Shown here piece by piece: positions 35,440 through 46,900 of a stretch of 64,000 nt of DNA. Source of the DNA: Nymphaea colorata (lineage: Eukaryota > Streptophyta > Magnoliopsida > Nymphaeales > Nymphaeaceae); the NCBI RefSeq assembly GCF_008831285.2, contig NC_045149.1, positions 5,695,500 to 5,759,499 of the forward strand. Reading direction: 5' to 3'. Position 1 is the first letter of the stretch. Each line of letters opens with the position of its first letter. The position numbers were made by a program, and so were the translations under genes. The notes beneath the pieces are model-generated. The model searched no databases. It was not told the DNA's origin and saw nothing but the letters and a program-made list of their open reading frames with translations.

Positions 35440-35712
35440 AATAAGGGTGGGACCCCGGGGCTCTCTTCTATCCGTCTGTTTCAATAGGATCTCTCTCTCA
35501 CTCTCTGTGCACACTCGCAGCCGTCACGCCCCTCATCAATCCTTCCTCCGCTTCCCATTCAAGGTTCGAGGTTCTCTCTCTCTTTTTCAAATTATTCGGT
35601 TATGCGGGGTAGTTTCAGTAGCACATGGCGGTGAGCTATGGAGGGATCGCTGCTCACCACCTAGAGAGCGATCTGGTTGCGCGGAGACAATTTTTGAATG
35701 TGGGGGGTGGAA
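35440..35712 (+). other. Candidate leader/first exon, possibly of DHDPS
   Basis: A CT-rich block (TCTCTCTCTCACTCTCTG..., typical of plant 5' leaders) ends near an ATTCAAG/GTTCGAGG donor-like site at about 35564. At 35625 an ATG opens a 33-codon frame starting MAVSYGGIAAHHLES, with Ala/Ser/Arg content compatible with a transit peptide. This is the nearest leader-like plus-strand sequence upstream of the DHDPS exons at 45.4 and 49.7 kb. The intervening intron would be about 10 kb and no donor with the required phase is convincing. Assignment to DHDPS is speculative. Confidence 0.2.
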
Positions 35713-36578
35713 GCTTCAATATTGATTAGCTTGGATTAAATCTCATATTTCATTCCCCGGTTGTATTTTGAAGGGGTAACCGGTATCTCATGGGAGTAGT
35801 TATTTTGTGATCTATAGGATCTATTTGTGGATCGTATGCCATGTCTGGTTTTAGGTGAAGGTAAGCGTCTTGCATCAAGGGTCATGTATAGGCTTGTACC
35901 GACTGATCCAACCTCTGGTTGGTTTGGTTTTTTTGCAATGTTGAATAATCTCTCTCTCTCCCCTTCCCCACACCCCCACACCCCCACTCCTGTTGGGTAC
36001 TTCGCCATAACACGTCAACATCTTATGGTTAGTTCATTTCCGGAGAGGTGCCAATTTGAGTGCGATACATGATTATGGTTCTAAAATCAGTTGTTTGTCA
36101 TGTTTTCTCTATTTCAGTGCCTTTTTCTTTATTGGTAGTGTTTGAGTCTTCATCCTTATTCTTTCTTTGTTAGTACTCTGGAGTCTTCGGTTGCGATTTC
36201 TGATGATATATTGGAGATTCATTTTCTGTTTTCGTGGCGAATATGATGGTATTCTTGGGTTGGATGTTGTTGTTGCTTCTTCTTCTTCTCTTTCTTTTTT
36301 GATTTGATATTTTGTTATTGATTGATATTTTGTGAGTATGTTTTGCAGATTAATAGTGATTTCTGTTGGAATTGCTTGTTATAGTCTATGATAAAGTATA
36401 TATTCCTAATTTTTCTTTACAGCGTAAATGGTGGTGTGTGTTTTGTTTCCTGCTGAAGAAAATGTTTCCTTTAATATCGTAGATTATTAAATTTTTTAGC
36501 TGCAAATAACTGGAAATTCCGATCGACAAGTAATGGCTTGGCATAGAATACTTATGGAAGCTTGTTTTCAATATAATG
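35713..36578. other. AT-rich, no gene recognised
   Basis: No coding similarity. T-rich plus-strand composition is compatible with intron sequence. Confidence 0.4.
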
Positions 36579-37403
36579 GGGCATCCCAATGTTATCCGTA
36601 TCGTACGATACGCACGCGTATCGTACGATACTTATCGTATAGGTTGAAGAAACCTATACGATACATGTTCAATACACGATACGCGTGCGTATCGTACCCG
36701 TATCGGCCGTATCGTACGATACGGGACCTGTATCGTACGATACGGGGCCTGTATCGTATGATACGAGCGATACACCCCCGTATCGTACGATACGGGAGAA
36801 AACATAAAATTCTTTATTTTTTAAAAGTTTAAACACTCCTTCCTCTCTCTCTTCTTGTATTTAAAGACTCCAATAGACATAAGAGGGAGAAATTTTGCGT
36901 ATTTTCATAAAAATTAACCGATGATTCATCGATTTGGGAGATATCATCGTTGAATCATGAAATATGATAACTGTATGTTTGAACTTATAAAATTCTGATG
37001 TAATCTAAGTCCTAAAACTCCAAGACTTAAGACTCTAAGTCCTCAAATTTTATAAAATTTTCAAGTTTAAAATTGTGATAGATGCTTATTATGTTAATTT
37101 GAATATTTGATTTCTTATTTTTGAATGTGTTGTTGATAGTATACACATGAATGTTCCTTATGTATGATGATCTTTTTTATATTTGAATACATTTTTTATT
37201 TTTCTTGATTTCTGATTTTTTGTTCATTGTTTTCAGATTTTTGAGAATTTTTGTCTATTTTTTCTGATTTTTAAATATTTTTTAAAATTAAAAAATTAAT
37301 TTTACGATACGTTACGCTACGTTTACGATACGTTACGATACGACGTATAGGTCGGCCCGACCGATACGCGATACGCTACGCCTTTTATAACATTGGGGCA
37401 TCC
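36579..37403. mobile_element. hAT-like MITE with 8-bp target duplication and GATACG repeats
   Basis: The element proper is 36587..37395. It begins CAATGTTATCCG and ends ATAACATTG, giving a ~9-bp inverted repeat with CA..TG ends. GGGCATCC occurs directly before it (36579-36586) and directly after it (37396-37403), an 8-bp duplication as made by hAT transposases. The left ~200 bp are built of palindromic CGTATCGTACGATACG units in varying spacing. The right ~110 bp contain GATACGTTACG units and GGTCGGCCCGACC. The centre is AT-rich with no transposase. The hAT assignment rests on duplication length and ends only. Confidence 0.75.
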
Positions 37404-38231
37404 TGTTGCCTCTTCTAGTCGTTATTTCCTTATTTCGATTTTGATTAATTTAAAATGGTTGGGAGTTTTCTGGACATCCAAAATGGCAAAAATCAAGTGG
37501 GAACTGCAACAGTTGCGAAGAAATGCCAGAGAAGAGAACAAGAGCATGTAAAACATCCTTTGCATAGGTGGATTCTTTTGAAGTGTTAGAAGTTCAATAC
37601 ACCAGTCAGGTCAACAGTTAAATGCATAATTGCATATTTTTAATTTAAAAATGCAAAATATGCTGAAAAATTCAGGAAAATCAAGAAAAATACCACTCCT
37701 AAGAAAAACATGTCATACACAAATATAATAAAGTAACAGATTAACAGTCATCAGTTTCACATCCATGATCCGTCAGTTTAACTTAAAGTTCTGACATCAA
37801 CTTGTTTAGATGATTAAAATGAATGCAAAACTATCATTCATCATCATCATTAACTTCTTCTTCTTCATCATCATCATGATCATATATATCATCACCAATG
37901 TATCCTCATTCCTTAACATATATAGTCTCTTCATCATCATCTTTTTGTGTTCCTTCAATATTGATCCACTTAACATCTTTTCTTGAAATATGGCAATATG
38001 TTCTTCTCCAACCCATGCATTCAGTACTTCAAAATGCTCCAAGCATATGACCTCTTTATGCTTTCTTATTCATGTCTTTTCCAATTATCTAAACAAATGA
38101 AGAATAATTAACACACTGTCACATGAGTGTGGGGTGTTGGTGTGGGTGCGGATGCGGGTGCTAGTGCAATACATCCCAAACAACTTGGACGCAGGGGTGC
38201 AGCAAGGGTATATATATATATATATATAATA

Positions 38232-38414
38232 CAATGTTATAAAAGGCGCAGCGTATCGTGTATCGGTCGGGCCGACCTATACGCCATATCGTAACGTATC
38301 GCAAACGTAGCGTAGCGTATCGTAAAATTATTTTTTTATCTTTAAAAAATATTTAAAAATCAGAAAAAATAGAGAAAAATAATTAAAAATCTGAAAAAAT
38401 GAACAAAAAATATG
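38232..38414. mobile_element. Truncated inverted copy of the 36.6-kb hAT-like MITE
   Basis: It starts CAATGTTATAAAAGGCG and continues through GTATCGGTCGGGCCGACC and the GCAAACGTAGCG block into the AAAAATCAGAAAAAAT block. This is the reverse complement of 37215-37395 with only scattered differences. It stops abruptly near 38414, so the other end of the element is missing. Confidence 0.85.
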
Positions 38415-38773
38415 ACGCTGGTGCTCGTGCTGCTTCGACACGCACCCCAACCGCATCCTTGCTTATGCAAGTTCAAAACGTTTTCCACTTTTTTTCTTCT
38501 CCCTATCCTTTTTTTTCTTTATGTATAGTAATAAAAGTAAAAAAAAGGGACAGATTAAGCTAAGAAACAAGCTAAAATTATATATATTATGAATACATAC
38601 ATTTATATATATAAAATAAATATATTATATACACCCTCGCACCCAAATTTTTTGGGATACGTCGCACCGGCAGTTGCATCTGCACCCACACTCATGTGAC
38701 ATAGGTTTTAAACGGCTAGTTTATTTATCATGTTTTTTTTTCGAAAAAAACGCTTTTTCTGTGACTGTGACTA

Positions 38774-38775
<2 letters not shown>

Positions 38776-38834
<59 letters not shown>
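38776..38834. repeat. Long (AT)n microsatellite
   Basis: 59 bp of uninterrupted AT dinucleotides. Confidence 0.95.
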
Positions 38835-38837
<3 letters not shown>

Positions 38838-39184
38838 GTTTTTAATTTAATTTTTCTTTTTTTACTTTTATTATTGTACAGAAAGAAAGACAGAGGGAGA
38901 GAGAAGAAGAAGAAGAAGAAGAGTGGAAAAAATTTTGAACATGAATAACAGAGGGTGCGGTTGGGGTGCATGTCAGACAAGACACAGGTGCAGCCCCTTT
39001 TTTGAAGAATTCCGTGTCATAGTTAAAACATTATAAACCAAGTGCATATTAGTAGATTAATTTGTAAGGTTTACTAATTTATTACTTTTATTTCCATTGC
39101 CTATTGTAATGAATATAAGCAAGGTGGTTTAACCTCTTATGTTTGAATCTATTGTTTGTCTTGCTGTGTATTTGTTGAAAGGCA

Positions 39185-40027
39185 CCCCAATTTAGTGTTT
39201 TAAAACTCGTCGAATCAACCTGTTGACTCGGACAGCACAAGAATTTGTTTGCAGTCAACTCGGCTTGACTCGTCTGTAACTTAGCCTGACTTGGCTTGAC
39301 ACTGGCTGGCTCAACCAAAACTTGGTTTGACTCGGTTAACACTCAATTTGACTTGGTCAAAGCTCATTTGACTCAGCAATCTAGTGATAAGCTTCATATC
39401 GTACAATCAACAAGTTGTTGACTACTTTCTACTTAATTACTCAATTTTTGGCACAGTTTCTAACTTATATTGGGACACACAATTTTGAAATTACAGCTTA
39501 TTTGTTAAATTTACATATTGCAAATGAAAAGCTAAAGCTTATTAAACTTAACTTCATCTATGGTTATCTACTTATTTCAATTTTTAGATCATTTGGCTTT
39601 TTATCTTTTGGAATTCTAGTTTTAGATCATATACATTTAGTTTGTTAGCTATTGGATGGTTGTAGATGTTGAATTTTAATGTTTGTTTCCTGTCAAATTG
39701 TTCATTGATATATTGATACTTGCTACTCAATTATGTTGAAACGTGCAACTACAAAGTAGCAGCAGCTATTTACTTGTCTGGTTTCTTGTTATCACATGGG
39801 TAAATATGACTCAATTATTATTTGCTTGTTATTAAGTTAATTGAGTTATACATGTGTTCAAGTCATTTTATAATTTTTTTATGTTTAAATGACAAATTAT
39901 GTATTATTTTTTTCAAACAATAATTAACAAGACTTGGCCTGAGTCACCAAGTTGACCTACTGAGTCACGAGTCAAAGACGGACGAGTTGAGTCCCAAATC
40001 ATTGGGTTTTAAAACATTGCTCCAATT
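39185..40027. mobile_element. hAT-like MITE with imperfect 8-bp duplication
   Basis: The element proper is 39193..40019. Its ends are TAGTGTTTTAAAAC and, as reverse complement, CAATGTTTTAAAAC, a 14-bp inverted repeat with three mismatches. It is flanked by CCCCAATT (39185-39192) and CTCCAATT (40020-40027), one mismatch. Near both ends lie GACTCGG/GACTTGG-type repeated words (for example GTTGACTCGGACAG and CCAAGTTGACCTACTGAGTC). The middle is AT-rich with no transposase. The hAT call rests on the 8-bp duplication. Confidence 0.65.
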
Positions 40028-42880
40028 CTTTTTTACATTCACTTGCATTGCACGACTAATTGAGGATTTGAATTGTAATTTTTTTATGGTTTCACTAGTG
40101 ACTGACAAACCTATTCCACCATATATCTAAAATAAAATGACACGAGGAAACAAGAAATAAACAAAACAAATACAAAATTTGATGATTAAACAATAAGCTG
40201 AACTTCAAATGTCTGGATGAATTGTCGTTTTCATGTAAATAGCTACATTGCTTCTCATGTCTCGCTGAACATGACCATAAATTTTCATTTTTCTATTAAT
40301 GACATCTTTGTGTCAGGCTCAAGGGCTAGTTCATCGATACAGTGTAATAATTTTGCATTCATTTCTGTGTCCATTTTGAATGTTGGTGAATATCTTGATG
40401 CAAGGTTTATATATGTAAGATTTTTACATATTTTCTTCCAAAAACATGGATCAAAATCTAAAATGCTAAGTAATATGTTAAATGAAACATTGAAAAATGA
40501 AACTATATCGAAAGCATTTCAATGTTAGCTTCATGAAAAATGATCTTTTATCTTCTTTGTTTTCCTTTTTTCATGTTTTTTTATTTTTCATGTTTTTTTA
40601 TGGTTCTGTATTTGTGACAATGAATTGGTAAAACATCATTGGAACTGCATGTTGAAGTCCTTGTGAATAACTCCTAAGTGGTTTATGTTTCGAAGGTGAT
40701 TGGAACTGCATTTGAAATTTTGTGAAGAATTCCATTTTTTCTGATTGATATTATTTGATGTTTTCTTTCTGGACACACCAATACAAAGGCTGATAACTCT
40801 TGGTGATAGATATGTGTACGTTACAGCAAAAATAGGAAAAATATGAACTATGATATATTATAGTAGGACACAATCAACTGCAATATATTATATTGTGGTG
40901 TAGGGTGCAATATATTGTATGATGCAGCAACAGAATAGATTTGGATGCTGTTCAAGGCAGAGTAGCTATAATAGAAATGTAATTGCCAACTGTTTTTGCT
41001 TCATTCAGTATTAGGCATATCTAATTCATTGAATAGGAAAAACTGATGGAGTTGACTTATCTAGCAGCATTTCTGATGAAACACGGCTGTTTTTAGCTTA
41101 GTCACAAATATTGCCGGTTTTTTTATAGACCAGGAACGTAAAGAAAAATGAAGGAATTGCTATATTTTTGAAAAAAATCCAAAAAACTAAAGTGTTACTT
41201 TTTTCCCATTTTCAGAAAAAGTGCTTTTGATATATTTTTAAATTTTCAAGTGTCTCTTTTAATATTTCAAGTACTGTTTTCTTAATTAAATATTTTTGTA
41301 AGAAGATTAGCATCATAAAACTCAATTTTATTATTAACTTTTTTGTTCCATTTGTTTTCTGAAATTTTCAAGATTTTTCCAAGAAAAACAAACTTTTCTG
41401 TTCATAGCGGAGAAAACCTCGCCGATAAAGACCCAAGAATTATATTTTGTGATCGTGGTCTTTACATGATATGTTCTAAAACTCTTGAATTGAATGCAGA
41501 TGCTAGCATGAATTCACTTTTTATCCTCAGTAAGCCGTTCCTGACTTTAATTCTTCAATGTGCAGGTTACTGCTTTGATTTCTAGAAGAAGAGTTTGAGT
41601 ACCATGATGAACATGACCTCCGGCATGTGTTGCAAAAATCACCTCATTCATGTCTGTCATGGGGACATGCAGAAAATGCCCTTTGGCTCTGTTCCACCTC
41701 TTCTTGGTGTGGTTGATTTTTCAGCAATTTCTGGAAGTATTCGGTGGGCTTCATTAGAATGTTTTCCTTCAGTATCCCTTATTGCTTTATCATGAACTAC
41801 CTGATGCTTTTGGCATACGCTAATAAGTAAATGAAGAATGAGTGGCTTCCCTTTCATAACTGTCACTTATCTGTATAATGCACATGCTTTTGCTATATGA
41901 AGTGCTTTTTCCTTGCTTATACAAGGCAAATCTGGGGGCCTATGAGAAGCTGCTTTGTCTATATAAGAAAGATTATTTCTTATCTTCTGTAAGAAAGGAA
42001 GAATAAACTATAATATATGTTGTTGCGACTTAACAAGTGTATATGATCAAATTTAAAATATTTCTTTTTTATTTTCTCCATTTACTTTCATGTGGCTCAT
42101 GGTTTTTCTCCCTGGTGGATCTGAATGCCTTTTTGTGCTCCACCTGCCAGTTTTCTTAGAATGTGAATTAGGCTTTTATGGATATTAATACTGGGAACAA
42201 TGAAGTTCCTCTCTCGAAGGATCCATATGCTGATATACTCCTTCCTTTGGAGGCTGCATAGTAGAAATCACTGAACTGAATTGGATATGGAAGATGCCAT
42301 AGAACTGGGTTATTTCCTGCAGTAATTTTTAATGAACCATCATGGAATTGCCAATTATAGGAAGGCTTCCTTGATTGAGTTATCTATGCTTCATGATGGA
42401 CGATCAGGAAGGTAAGGAGGGAAATGCTGTTAACAATGCATTAGAATGGTTGTTTGATGAAAATGAATGTGTTCTACAGAGTAGCAGGTACTAGGAGTAC
42501 TGACTTCTATAGATGGTTTGGAGATGGATGACAATTATATTAAGGTAAAAAAATGTAATCTGTTGAAGATATGCTACAGTTGGATGGCCGATGGAAATAT
42601 TAACAAGATTTCTATTTTTCACGGTTCCTTCTGAGGAAGGTGGTAAGATGTCAGTGTGTTTGGATTTGGATGTCATTTGATCCAGATCCAAGCATGTTTA
42701 ATACTTCAAAGTTCTTTATTGGCATGTGCTGAAATACATACTCCATAATTCTTGTTAATATATTTGAAGAGCATTCATATCCATGTAAAAAATATCATTT
42801 ATTCATATTAACGAATTAGCATTGTTAGGGTTGAGTTGCCGTGGTCCCCTCCCTTTTGCATTTCTTTCTCTCCTTTCCTC
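40028..42880. other. AT-rich, probable intron; no gene recognised
   Basis: Several frames (40217-40528, 41343-41585, 41595-41795) are open, but none resembles a known protein or a DHDPS N terminus. If the DHDPS gene begins upstream, this is intron. Confidence 0.4.
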
Positions 42881-42884
42881 ACAG

Positions 42885-43760
42885 GTCAAAAGTGTATGTC
42901 CATAGACAGTTGGGCTATTAATCACATCATAGTCAAGTGCTGTTTCCTTAATCCCTGTCTTGATAATATGCTTGACATGTTGGCAGTTGCCCATGTGTTT
43001 TCAAAATTTGATCTTAAAAGCGGGTATGACTAGATTCAGATTCGAGAGGGGGATGAATGGAAAACGACATTGATGACTGGTTATAGAGCAGTCGAGTGGC
43101 TGGTCATGCCTTTTGGGCTATTGAATGCCCTAAGTATGTTTACAAATGTTATGATCCAGGTATTACGTCCATGTCTGGGCAAGTTCATTGTTGTTTACTA
43201 TGATGATGTTCTCATTTATAGCCAGTCAGTGTCAGATCGCATCTCTCACCTTAGGCAAGTCCTTGAGATTTTGCGAAAGAAAAATTTATGTGCAAATGCC
43301 AAGAAATGTGATTTTCTTATTGATAAATTTTGTTTTCTTGGGACTTATCATCTTTTGTGAGGGGATTAAACTTTAAAGCATATCCTTCAAAGGTTCATGC
43401 TATGGTCGATTGGTCAACCCTTCGAACACTAAAAAAAATGCAGAGTTTTCATGAATTGACTTCCTTCTATAGGTGTTTCATACAAAATTTCAGCACCATA
43501 ATAGCACTCATTACTGAATGCTTTAAGTGTGCTAATTTTCATTGGAGCCCTGCAACTGAGAGGGCATTTCACCTTGTTAAGGAAAAGATTACCACTGCCG
43601 CAATTTTAGCATACCTAATTCTAAATTTTTTGGAGTAGAGTATGATGCCTCCAATGTGGGTATTGGTGTCGTGCTTAGTCAGAAGAGAAGGCCCATTGCC
43701 TTTTTTCATTGAAAAGTTAACTCAAGCAAAGCGTTAGTATTCTACATATGATCTTGAATT
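42885..43760 (+). pseudogene. Ty3/gypsy RT and RNase H fragment
   Basis: The sequence holds an RT core in order: LDNMLDMLAVAHVFSKFDLK, REGDEWKTTLMTGYRAVEW, LVMPFGLLNALSMFTNVM, the catalytic-type VVYYDDVLIYSQS, LRKKNLCANAKKCDFL and a SFHELTSFYRCFIQNFSTI segment. The start of RNase H follows (EYDASNVGIGVVLSQKRRPI near 43635). Stops and frameshifts (for example a TAG at about 43030 and a shift near 43345) show that it is dead. No gag, integrase or LTR is attached. It lies on the same strand as DHDPS and may sit in its intron. Confidence 0.88.
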
Positions 43761-44319
43761 TTATATAGTTGTTCGAGATTTAAAGCACTGACGTCATTAT
43801 TTGATTTCAAAGGAGTTTGTTTTAGAAGCAGACCTTGATACTTTGAATAGGAAAGGCAGTCTTCTCATGACAATATCTATTCAAGTCAATGAGTATGATA
43901 ACTGTTGGCACTCTCATCAGGCCACTTGTTGCATTTGAAGTTGCATTGATGGCCTTGACAAGGTGCAGCTAGTCAAACACCCTGGCTTCCTGTCACACAA
44001 CCACCTGCATGGCCACAAAGCTATGGGTTGCACCGGCCTCCAGTCTCCTTTCCTCTATTCTCTGTTGACCTTGAGCTATGGTGGCCCAAAGCGGGGACTA
44101 GCTAGACACCCTTTTGCAGTACACCTACTTGTACAAAGCTTGACTTAATAAAAAGGGTCTTGTGTCGCTTGCTGTTCTACTTTTGGCTGTGCTACCACGT
44201 CGAGTAGGGAATTGCATGTGTTCTTGTTTTTAAATATATTTACCATGACTTGGTGAGGGGACTTAGGGATCTTGTTTGATTTGCAGTGATGATATTTATG
44301 GAAGCCTAGGGTTGAAGAA

Positions 44320-44330
<11 letters not shown>
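43761..44330. other. No gene recognised
   Basis: Decayed continuation of the gypsy fragment may reach about 43900. The 61-codon frame at 43963-44148 has no similarity to known proteins. Confidence 0.4.

Positions 44331-44378
<48 letters not shown>
44331..44378. repeat. (AT)n microsatellite
   Basis: Uninterrupted AT run of about 24 units preceded by a short GT-rich part. Confidence 0.9.
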
Positions 44379-44380
<2 letters not shown>

Positions 44381-44601
44381 GCAAACCAAAGTGGAGCTGT
44401 TCTATGAAGGTTTGCAGTTGATGGAGACATTGAATTGGAATATGTCTTTGACTAACAATGAGATGACATCATGAGGCATGATATACCTGGTACTTGTGGT
44501 TGGTAACCTTGGATTATCTTTGAGGTTCCAAATAGACATTCATCTATAATTAAACTTTGCAGGAAAAATTGTGTCCATGTCCTAGTCTCACTTTGTGGAA
44601 A

Positions 44602-44957
44602 CCTATGTCACACGGACGCGGGGTGCGGGTGTTAGTGTGGTACGGATGTGGTGCTGGTGCGGCACATCTAAAAAAATTGAGTGCAGGGGTGCGGCGGGGG
44701 TGTATGTATAGATATATATATTCATAGTATATATATATAATTTATGGTTGTTCTTAGGTTAATTTGTCCTTTGTTTACTTTTATTACTGCAAATGAGGAA
44801 ACAGGGGGAGAGAAGAAAAAAACAAAGGAAAAATTTATTTTAGAGGGGAATAACAAAGTGTGCAGGTGGGGTGCGAGTCGGAGCCGCACCCACACCCGCA
44901 ACCGCGTGGCATCGACACGGGTGCTGCACTTTTTTTAAAGTGTCCTTGTGACATAGG
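44602..44957. mobile_element. 356-bp MITE with CCTATGTCACA ends
   Basis: The left end CCTATGTCACACGGACGC and the right end, reverse complement CCTATGTCACAAGGACAC, form an 18-bp inverted repeat with two mismatches. Internal sequence is G-rich at the left (GGGGTGCGGGTG) and C-rich at the right (CCGCACCCACACCCGCAACC), with an AT-rich centre. No target duplication was evident, so the superfamily is left open. Related fragments are clustered at 38114-39030. Confidence 0.7.
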
Positions 44958-45379
44958 TAGGAACAAATGGATCTTTTAACATTGCTCAAACTTAAATAAA
45001 CCATGATGCTTTTTTTGTTTGCTGAAATTTGTTATTTCTTTGAAAGCATGCATCATTCTTCTTAAACTATCAATTCTTTTCCCCTCTGAAACAAGATAAA
45101 ACTTCGTTATACATTCTACAGTCTACACATTCTTACAAGCATGATTTTCACTCCACTTGTTGCTTCATTGAAGTTTCTCTCTTTTTTATTTCCCTTACTC
45201 ATTTATATAGAATAATACTTCTTTCAGAACTAGAGGGACCTGGATTTGATTATGAGAGTATTTTACAGTTTTGCTGTACAAGTCTGATTTATTTGAGCCA
45301 TTACCTGGACTCGGCTACTCAATAACAATTGACTGCTCACAACTATTCAAGCTATTACTGACTTTTTATCACTGTCCAG

Positions 45380-45463
45380 ATCTAATCAAAGATGGAGATC
45401 TACAAAGACAGCTGTTGCAGCTGATTTGCACCTCCCTATGCGGAGCCTTGAAGTTAAAAACAG
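45380..45463 (+). CDS. DHDPS: DHDPS internal exon (transit peptide/N terminus)
   Basis: Read in the frame that joins the terminal exon, this 84-bp exon encodes SNQRWRSTKTAVAADLHLPM then RSLEVKN, followed by the split Arg codon AG/G. Plant DHDPS proteins have the same HLPMRS.EVKNRT segment just before the catalytic domain. The donor is AACAG/GTAAAG at 45463/45464 and pairs with the TTGCAG/G acceptor at 49739/49740. The upstream acceptor is placed at CACTGTCCAG/A (45379/45380), preceded by a pyrimidine-rich stretch. An in-frame TGA further upstream (about 45330) limits how far the exon can extend. The longest open frame here (45271-45486) is in another frame and is not the protein. Confidence 0.8.
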
Positions 45464-45738
45464 GTAAAGTTATTGCTTATAGGTGACTTATGCTATTAGC
45501 ATTTAAGATCGTTTCCTCATTTGACGCAGTTCTCTGATAGATGGTGGTAATTAATTGCCAGAGTTAAAGAAATTTTTATGTTGTTACTGCTGGACTGGCT
45601 TGGTCTATGAAAAATTCTCATTTAAGGATAGCAGGACTTGCCCTTTGCCTACTGAGTCATTGATTACTGTTTCCTGGGAGTTAAATGAATTGAATTGTCA
45701 TCCCTAGGACAAGACCATATATATACATACCTATACTG

Positions 45739-45743
45739 TATGG
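45739..45743. repeat. Copia target site duplication, left
   Basis: TATGG directly precedes the LTR and recurs at 49215-49219. Confidence 0.9.
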
Positions 45744-46028
45744 TGTAAGATTTTGATATCTAATACCAAACCACCGAATGAAGTTAGATGCAAGAGGAGG
45801 AAGAGAGAAGTGGGCTGCACGTCCAAGCAAGAGAGAGATGAAAGAGAGCAACAACGAATGACGTCTGCCTCTTGTTATCAATTATCATTATATACTAATC
45901 ACGATTTAGGGTACATCATAAAATACACAAAATAACATTAAAATTTACAAGTATGCCACCGCCCATGATGTGTTGGGCATGTGGATCAAATGGGTCGGGT
46001 CTGGGTGACCCGATCCATAAACTTAACA
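45744..46028 (-). mobile_element. Copia 3' LTR (285 bp)
   Basis: The plus strand reads TGTAAGATTTTGATATC at the start and AACTTAACA at the end, matching 48930-49214 with few differences. On the minus strand, the coding direction, it is the 3' LTR. The purine-rich tract CTTGAGGGGGGC lies immediately before it (46029-46040), as expected for the plus-strand primer. Confidence 0.95.
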
Positions 46029-46900
46029 GCCCCCCTCAAGTTGTGCATGGGGTTTGATCATGCACAACTTGTTCTTCAATTCCCAAAAATGGTGCCCTGT
46101 GAGTCTCTTGGTAAAAAGATCAGCCACTTGTTCAGACGTGGCTATATAAGTGGGAACAATCTCGTCTTCCGCAACCTTTTGACGACTGAAGTGTTGATCA
46201 ATCTCTATATGCTTAGTGCGATTATGTAGAACAGGATTGAAGGCAATCTTGATCGCGTTTTGGTTGTCACAAAATAGAGATGACTGAGCAATGGGAAGGG
46301 AGAGTTCCCCAAGCAGATGACGTAACCATGAAGCTTCAGTTGTGCCTGCAGCCATTGCCCTATATTCTGCCGCAGTGCTAGATCTAGCAACTGCACGCTG
46401 TTTTCTGCTATTCCAACAAATAAGATTGGAATCAAGGAAGAGACAATAACCGGAAACTGATCGTCTATCATTTGGATCACCTGCCCAATCTGCATCAGTA
46501 TAAGTGGAAATGTTGTGACCATGCAAAACAGTTGACTGTTTTGTGTAGGTGAGTCCATTTCCAAGAGTAGTCTTAAGATAACGCAAATACATTTGGTAGC
46601 ATCCATATGCCCTTTTGTGGATGCATGGACAAACTGAGAGACTTGATTCACAGCATATACTATGTTTGGGCATGTAAAAGTGAGATATTGCAACATGCCA
46701 ACTATACTTCGATAGAAACTAGGATTTGGGTAGGCACCAGTCCCATCAAATGCATTTAATTTTGTGTTGAGAACACTAGGCATATTAATGGACTTGCAAC
46801 TTGTCATACCCGCCCTATCCAAAATATCAAGAGTGTATTTATGCTGTGTAAGAGTTAATGTGTCACCTTTTCTGTCAAGCTCAACACCCAAGAAATACTA
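46029..46900 (-). pseudogene. Copia RNase H and C-terminal RT
   Basis: Minus-strand frames give RT C-terminal sequence (FLGVELDRKGDTLTLTQHKY, PNPSFYRSIVGMLQYLTFTC) up to about 46891. After a frameshift near 46600 copia RNase H follows: STYTDADWAGDPNDRRSVSG, SSTAAEYRAMA and LFCDNQNAIKIAFNPVLHNR. The C terminus is HIEIDQHFSRQKV, then LADLFTKRL-like VADLFTKRL. The catalytic-type D..E..D pattern is present in this part. The break between the RT and RNase H frames means it is not a working polyprotein. Confidence 0.9.

Larger units (their letters stand above)
38114..39030. repeat. Cluster of nested TIR repeats (GTGCGGGTGC type)
   Basis: At 38114-38212 a G-rich end starts TGTCACATGAGTGTGGGG. At 38628-38705 the same end occurs inverted, closing with CACTCATGTGACATAGG. 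Between them lie a truncated hAT-like copy (38232-38414) and AT-rich sequence. A further right-hand piece (GTGCGGTTGGGGTGCATGTC, then GTGCAGCCCC) is at 38955-39000, downstream of a long AT run. The composition and ends match the intact copy at 44602-44957, so this looks like two or more insertions of one family piled on each other. Confidence 0.6.

Noticed and set aside
36590-36800. Palindromic TCGTACGA words as a regulatory site cluster
   Set aside because: They lie inside an element with its own ends and target duplication, so transposon structure explains them better.
41595-41795. 66-codon frame tested as DHDPS transit peptide
   Set aside because: No similarity to known DHDPS N termini and no donor of the right phase.
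45271-45486. 71-codon open frame as the DHDPS N terminus
   Set aside because: It is in the wrong frame. The conserved HLPMRSLEVKN segment is read in another frame of the same DNA and joins the terminal exon correctly.
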